The notes beneath the pieces are model-generated. The model made no database searches and was not told where the DNA came from. It saw nothing but the letters and a program-made list of their open reading frames with translations. This document shows, in pieces, positions 6,049-9,970 of a stretch of 9,970 bases of DNA; position 1 is the stretch's first letter; the number at the start of each line of letters is the position of its first letter. The DNA comes from Deltaproteobacteria bacterium. GTDB lineage: Bacteria > Desulfobacterota > Binatia > UBA12015. The DNA lies in NCBI GenBank assembly GCA_003447545.1, contig DLYX01000401.1, positions 1 to 9,970 of the forward strand, given 5' to 3'. The position numbers and the translations under genes were made by a program.

Positions 6049-8352
6049 TTACTCCGGCAGCGGCCACGGCCGATTGGCCGCGTATCCAGTCGCGAAAGCC
6101 TCGACACGCCCTGCATCATCGAGCAAAACGAATGTCGGCGTGCCACTGATGCCGAAAGCGAGCGTTGCCTGGCGCAGGGGGTCTCTGGCGATAATCGCGG
6201 GGTAGCCTCCGTCAACCTCGGTAAAAAAGGAATCGAGACGTTCGGCAGACTCATCCGTAATCGCCACAATGGGGATCCCGGTGCGCTCCGACCAGGCCAT
6301 CAACTCCGGCAACGCCGCCTTGCAGGGGGCACACCAGGTGGCCCAGAAAAACAGGAGGTGCTTGCCCGCGCCGGACCAGACTTCCGGCAAATCGCCCCGG
6401 TAGGGCTCCAGCGAAAACGACGGAGCCGCCCCCCCGACGACAGGCGGTTGCGGGAGGGAGGGAAAGGCGCCGGGATGCTCACCCGGTACGAGAAGAATTT
6501 CGATTGGTTCGCCGTCGCGAAGGACGGACAATCGCCGCTCCACGCCAGCCATCTGAAACATCGTCCACTCGCGAATCTGGCGCGGCTCCTCAAAAGGCTT
6601 CCCGGGCGGACCGAGGATCAGATCTCCGACCACCAGGCCCGCCGCACCCGCGGGCGATTCGGGATAGACGTGCCGAACCTGCACGGTCCCGGCCGGCAAA
6701 TCGAACCGCTCTTTTGTGGCTTTCTCGGCCGGTCGGAATTGAATCCCCATCCACGCTGGGAGGACTCTGCGTGCCCTCTCGATATCCCCCTCGTAGGAGG
6801 GGTAAGCCTTGCGCTCGGGTATCGCTCGCAGGTCTCCAACAGGAATCGGCAGGGCGAAATCTTCACAGGCAAGCAAAGAGGCAAACTCGGCCTTCTCGGC
6901 TTTCGTGCCGTAGCGAGCCAGGTACTCTTGCGCGGCCACCCGAACGAGAAGAGCTTCGAACCGCAGTAACACGGCCTCCCGGACGGCCATCCGGCTGGCA
7001 ATATTTCGCGCAATTCGCGACCGCGACGCCAGCGAGCTCATACGTCGATTGGACCCTGCTGTTTTTAACCAGCCGGGGAATACGGCATTGAAATCCGCCC
7101 GGAGCGCTCGGCGGTCGGCTCGCTTGAGAGACTTTCCGGATTCCAGACGGGCGTAGATGTCCGGGTGCTCCAGACCGAACCGTTGCAGGAGGGCTCGTTC
7201 CGCGTCCTCGCGTGCCTCGTCCCATGCCTCGGAATGCTTGCTCAAGCGCCCACTGACAACGGGCAGAACCTCCATACGCTCGCGAAGCTCCGCCAGCGAT
7301 CGGGGACTCGCCACCCCGAAGGATACGCCGACTCGGTCCAACTCACGAATCAAGGGCTCGTAAGCCACCGGATTTTGCCATGCCTGCGCCAGAAGCTCAT
7401 CGACCAAAACGATTTCGTCCTGGCCTCGCGCCATCGCCGCTTCTTGCAGCAGGGTTCCGTAGCGCACATCCGAGGTCCGCAAGGGAACATCCGGGGTACG
7501 GTCGGTTTCGAGAACCAGATCGTGAGTTTGGGGGAATCGCAATCCCGCGCGCAAACCTTCGAGAAAGCGCATCGAATGGCCGACACCCGCATCGCCGCGA
7601 TGCTCGGGGTAGCATCCGTATGCAAGACGGTCGGCCGTCGTCGAAAAGTAGCCGCAAGTTTCCGAGCCCGGGCCACGAGAGATATCGATAAAGGCAAAGC
7701 CGCCCGAAAAACATTGCGACATCACCATAACCACCCGGATATCTGGCGGAAGCTCCGCCAGCATCAACTCGAGGTCGGTGACGGAAAGGCTCTCGCCCCA
7801 TAACGAGATCCGGTTGGAACGTGGACCATCGTCCCCGTCGGTTCCGTGGTCGGTGACGTAGAGGAAAAGCGTGGAGCCCGGAGGGAAGCGACTGGCATCT
7901 TCTCTGAAATAGGATGACAGTCCGGCTTTGGTTGCCGGGCGAAGGACATACCCGGGAATTTTCGTATTCCGGTAGCGAATCGGATTGCGGCGAAAGAGGC
8001 CGTGGGTTGGGCCGACCACCAAACTCGGACCTCGCGTCGCCAGATCCCGGCTTGGATCTTCGCCATCGCTGGAAAAAATTGTGATGTCCCCTGGAGGCAC
8101 TCCCGAGGTCTCCAGCACCGCCAACACCCCTTTGAGATGTTGGAGATGAGAGGCGTAGTTGATGGATTTGCTCCCGCCTCCGTTCAGAAGCAAGGCATGA
8201 GTTCGAGCAACACCAACGGGTTCAGCCGATCGACCCGAGCCGAAGATCAGGGGAAAGCCGCATCCGGAAGCCAGCACCATGAGGGCCAACCAGAAAACAG
8301 GGCTCCCGAAAGATATCCTGCCGGTCGGGTTTTTATCCTGACAACGCCCCAC
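6049..8352 (-). CDS. Predicted lipoprotein: C13 legumain-like peptidase + PDZ + thioredoxin fusion
   Basis: This 767-residue protein has a GTG start. The N-terminus is a charged stretch, a hydrophobic core and VLASGC, a plausible lipobox placing Cys31 at the mature end (membrane-anchored, periplasm-facing). Residues about 50-290 match the clan CD, C13 (legumain-like) peptidase fold: ALLLNGGG, NYASHLQHLKGVL, LYVTDHGTDG with catalytic His169, and VMVMSQCFSGGFA with catalytic Cys214. Residues about 300-530 are helical-looking and unrecognised. A PDZ domain follows (about 530-625; YPESPAGAAGLVVGDLI). The C-terminus (about 640-767) is a TlpA/ResA-type thioredoxin domain with WCAPC (Cys674, Cys677) and a cis-proline site, SGTPTF (Pro739). 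All key catalytic residues of both enzymes are present, so a working protease and a disulfide oxidoreductase are both possible in one chain. It sits 62 bp downstream of the PIG-L gene on the same strand. No clear Shine-Dalgarno precedes the GTG. Confidence 0.85.
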   Translation of the reverse strand: MGRCQDKNPTGRISFGSPVFWLALMVLASGCGFPLIFGSGRSAEPVGVARTHALLLNGGGSKSINYASHLQHLKGVLAVLETSGVPPGDITIFSSDGEDPSRDLATRGPSLVVGPTHGLFRRNPIRYRNTKIPGYVLRPATKAGLSSYFREDASRFPPGSTLFLYVTDHGTDGDDGPRSNRISLWGESLSVTDLELMLAELPPDIRVVMVMSQCFSGGFAFIDISRGPGSETCGYFSTTADRLAYGCYPEHRGDAGVGHSMRFLEGLRAGLRFPQTHDLVLETDRTPDVPLRTSDVRYGTLLQEAAMARGQDEIVLVDELLAQAWQNPVAYEPLIRELDRVGVSFGVASPRSLAELRERMEVLPVVSGRLSKHSEAWDEAREDAERALLQRFGLEHPDIYARLESGKSLKRADRRALRADFNAVFPGWLKTAGSNRRMSSLASRSRIARNIASRMAVREAVLLRFEALLVRVAAQEYLARYGTKAEKAEFASLLACEDFALPIPVGDLRAIPERKAYPSYEGDIERARRVLPAWMGIQFRPAEKATKERFDLPAGTVQVRHVYPESPAGAAGLVVGDLILGPPGKPFEEPRQIREWTMFQMAGVERRLSVLRDGEPIEILLVPGEHPGAFPSLPQPPVVGGAAPSFSLEPYRGDLPEVWSGAGKHLLFFWATWCAPCKAALPELMAWSERTGIPIVAITDESAERLDSFFTEVDGGYPAIIARDPLRQATLAFGISGTPTFVLLDDAGRVEAFATGYAANRPWPLPE

Positions 8353-8414
8353 AGGAAAAGTCTACGCTCTTCGAGTGACGGCAGCCAACGACTTTTACGA
8401 CAAACAGGCCGGTC

Positions 8415-9044
8415 TCAGCGCGCACGATCCGAAAAGCAGCCGTTGATTTCCTTGACCACCTGGAAGGCCTCAGCGTAGGCCACGTGAATCTGATAGCCGC
8501 GATAAGCACAGCGACCCTTCACCCCTTCCACCCAGAGATCCCCATGCACTTTCACCTGCGACGCATGCGCCAATACGCTGTCGGACTTCTGATCGATCGT
8601 ATCGGAGATATCGACATAGGACTGGGGATTGAAGCCTCCCGGCACGATGCCGCCCGGGATCGTCTGCTCGTACATATAGAGCGAGCATTGATTCTTCCGG
8701 CAGGCCGATATGACCCCCCGGGACAGATTGTTGTGGTCCTGATGGGAGTCCTGATCCCATTGGGTGTAGATCATGTCGGGACGAACATCTTTCAAAATGG
8801 CATCAATCTGACCGACAAGAGCCCGATTGTACTCGAACTCCTCGGACTCGATATCCAGGAAACGCAGTTCCCCGCCAAGCACATCGGCCCCGGCCCGCGC
8901 TTCCTCACGCCGGACGTCGTTCATCGAGGGCACCGTGCCGACAACCATGGCTACGGAATCGCCAAAGTTGGCGTGCTTGGCGATCGTGCCGCCCATGCCG
9001 ACTTCCATGTCGTCAGGGTGTGCACCAAATACCAGGATCCTCAT
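8415..9044 (-). CDS. PIG-L/LmbE family zinc deacetylase
   Basis: The 209-residue protein starts with the family signature GAHPDDMEVGMGG (His9, Asp11, Asp12, Glu14). It carries a second metal motif, HQDHNN, at 101-106, with His104 the likely third zinc ligand. AEAFQVVKEI near the C-terminus is also typical. Family members remove N-acetyl groups from N-acetylglucosamine-linked small molecules (glycolipids, bacillithiol or mycothiol precursors, antibiotic intermediates). Which substrate is used here is not visible, and no glycosyltransferase or thiol-synthesis gene is adjacent. The protein is cytoplasmic, without a signal peptide. GAGGAGG lies five bases before the ATG, giving a secure start. 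Its neighbours on the same strand are the TVP38-like gene 139 bp upstream and the C13-PDZ-thioredoxin lipoprotein gene 62 bp downstream; co-transcription with the latter is possible. Confidence 0.92.
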   Translation of the reverse strand: MRILVFGAHPDDMEVGMGGTIAKHANFGDSVAMVVGTVPSMNDVRREEARAGADVLGGELRFLDIESEEFEYNRALVGQIDAILKDVRPDMIYTQWDQDSHQDHNNLSRGVISACRKNQCSLYMYEQTIPGGIVPGGFNPQSYVDISDTIDQKSDSVLAHASQVKVHGDLWVEGVKGRCAYRGYQIHVAYAEAFQVVKEINGCFSDRAR

Positions 9045-9183
9045 CTGAACCTCCTCATGAAAAATGTACGCCGTCGCCGACCGCGTATCTAGCGGAGATC
9101 CGGAGCATGCGAAATCACCAAAATCGAACTCGCCACTCGTTTCATCGGCTAGATTGCCGAAAACGATAGGAATCTTCTCATTT

Positions 9184-9861
9184 TTAGTCCCGCAACCGAC
9201 TTAAGCCAAGAAGTTGTCGGACACGGGCAAAGCAGAGTGGCAGCAGAAAAACGGCGGCCATCACCAGAGAAATCCATAAAAACTGTGCGGAGAAACCCTC
9301 GATCAGGGTGGATCCGAACAAGGAATACAGGAAGGAGCGCACGACGCCGCCCGCCAGAACCGCCGCGGCAAATGGCAAAAAGCCCATCGTCGTCAGTCCC
9401 GAAGCCCAAAAAACCGCCGTCATCGGGCCCCCGGGATAAGCCATGACGACCAGAACCAGAAAGGGACCCAGAGCCTCAACGCGGGCCTCCATCTCGGGGT
9501 AGCGTTCCTTTATTTTTCGGCGCATACGCTCTCCGCCCAAACCACGACCCAGCGCGAAGGTGACAATTCCGGAGAAAAACAATCCCACGGCACCGAGGAT
9601 TGTGCCCCAAAAGACGCCAAAACCAAGCCCCCCCACGGTGAGCAATACCAGCGACGGAAGCAGCAGAAATTGTCGGAAGGTCAGGACCGTTACGAATAGC
9701 AGGGGAGCCCAGCGGCCCCAGCTCTGAATCCACACCCGCAAGCCATCCAGGGAAAGGTCGAACGAGGCTTGCAGGTGGACCCAGTAACCGAGCGCAAAAG
9801 CCAGAGCCAGCAGGACCCAGACGGCCCATGGCGCCAGCCGAATTTGCCGAGTGGTGGACAC
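9184..9861 (-). CDS. TVP38/TMEM64 (VTT/DedA-like) integral membrane protein
   Basis: The product is a hydrophobic protein of about 225 residues. One N-terminal membrane segment (about 11-29) is followed by the VTT core: LLLPSLVLLTVGGLGFG, a paired hydrophobic stretch with GTILGAVGLFFSGIVTFALGR, a basic loop (GERMRRKIKERYP), MAYPGGP and two more membrane segments toward the C-terminus. This order matches TVP38/TMEM64 proteins, which are related to DedA. In other organisms such proteins have been linked to lipid transport or scrambling and membrane homeostasis; a specific role here is unknown. The start is uncertain. GTG at 9861 gives a normal length and a short basic N-terminus before the first membrane segment. 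An in-frame TTG at 9951, directly after a TGA, would add 30 polar residues. Neither has a convincing Shine-Dalgarno. It is the first of three minus-strand genes in a row. Confidence 0.85.
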   Translation of the reverse strand: MSTTRQIRLAPWAVWVLLALAFALGYWVHLQASFDLSLDGLRVWIQSWGRWAPLLFVTVLTFRQFLLLPSLVLLTVGGLGFGVFWGTILGAVGLFFSGIVTFALGRGLGGERMRRKIKERYPEMEARVEALGPFLVLVVMAYPGGPMTAVFWASGLTTMGFLPFAAAVLAGGVVRSFLYSLFGSTLIEGFSAQFLWISLVMAAVFLLPLCFARVRQLLGLSRLRD

Positions 9862-9970
9862 GCCAGCACAGTACCCGTCCGCGCCTCGATTTCCATCCGC
9901 CGACCGCGAAGAATTCTGCTTGAAAACAGCTTCGCTCCTCGCAAGAATCAATCACAGGCTGGTAGGAAGG

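Noticed and set aside
6004..6969. 321-codon plus-strand open frame opposite the thioredoxin/PDZ part of the fusion gene
   Set aside because: The opposite strand encodes clear thioredoxin and PDZ domains. The plus-strand product is arginine/proline-rich with no motif.
8356..8396. Inverted repeat AAAAGTC / GACTTTT just upstream of the C13-PDZ-thioredoxin start
   Set aside because: The arms are only seven bases, mostly A/T, with a 27-base loop and no U-run. It is too weak to call a terminator or leader structure.
8375..8446. Small plus-strand frame beginning GTG and reading VTAANDFYDKQAGLS, reminiscent of a methyltransferase N-terminus
   Set aside because: It is only 23 codons long, overlaps the end of the PIG-L gene and has no convincing ribosome binding site. 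The resemblance is too short to count as a gene or remnant.
9084..9155. Inverted repeat ATCTAGC ... GCTAGAT between the PIG-L and TVP38-like genes
   Set aside because: The seven-base arms lie more than 50 bases apart with no GC-rich stem or U-tract, which is consistent with chance.

Overview
The window is a compact, GC-rich (about 60% by eye) bacterial chromosomal stretch carrying eight protein genes and no RNA genes, insertion sequences or CRISPR arrays that I can see. A lipoprotein signal, several exported proteins, a matrixin-type metalloprotease, a 'DIGAFE'-ending beta-helix protein and a caspase-like lipoprotein suggest a Gram-negative organism with an elaborate secreted proteome. That would suit a delta-type proteobacterium or relative (Myxococcota, Binatota or similar). 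This placement is inference from protein style, not from a marker gene.

Layout from left to right. (1) A minus-strand secreted HExxHxxGxxH metalloprotease runs off the left edge; 380 codons are present and the C-terminus is missing. (2) Divergent from it, after an AT-rich 226-bp gap, is a plus-strand RNase Z-like metallo-beta-lactamase-fold hydrolase. (3) Its stop codon overlaps that of a convergent minus-strand AMP-forming acyl-CoA synthetase. (4) Upstream of the synthetase on the same strand, 47 bp away, is an exported right-handed beta-helix protein. (5) Divergent from that gene, across about 110 bp holding a perfect inverted repeat, is a plus-strand class I SAM methyltransferase. (6) It converges, with 8 bp between stops, on a long minus-strand gene for a predicted lipoprotein that joins a legumain-like (C13) cysteine peptidase domain, an uncharacterised middle region, a PDZ domain and a TlpA/ResA-type thioredoxin domain. 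(7) Upstream of this on the same strand are a PIG-L/LmbE deacetylase and then (8) a TVP38/TMEM64-family membrane protein.

The genes do not form one obvious pathway. The clearest themes are cell-envelope and extracellular function (two predicted exported proteases, a beta-helix surface or secreted protein, a membrane protein) and small-molecule chemistry (acyl-CoA ligase, MBL hydrolase, methyltransferase, deacetylase). The most unusual item is the C13-PDZ-thioredoxin lipoprotein, which suggests a redox-linked envelope protease. I see no defence system, prophage or biosynthetic cluster.
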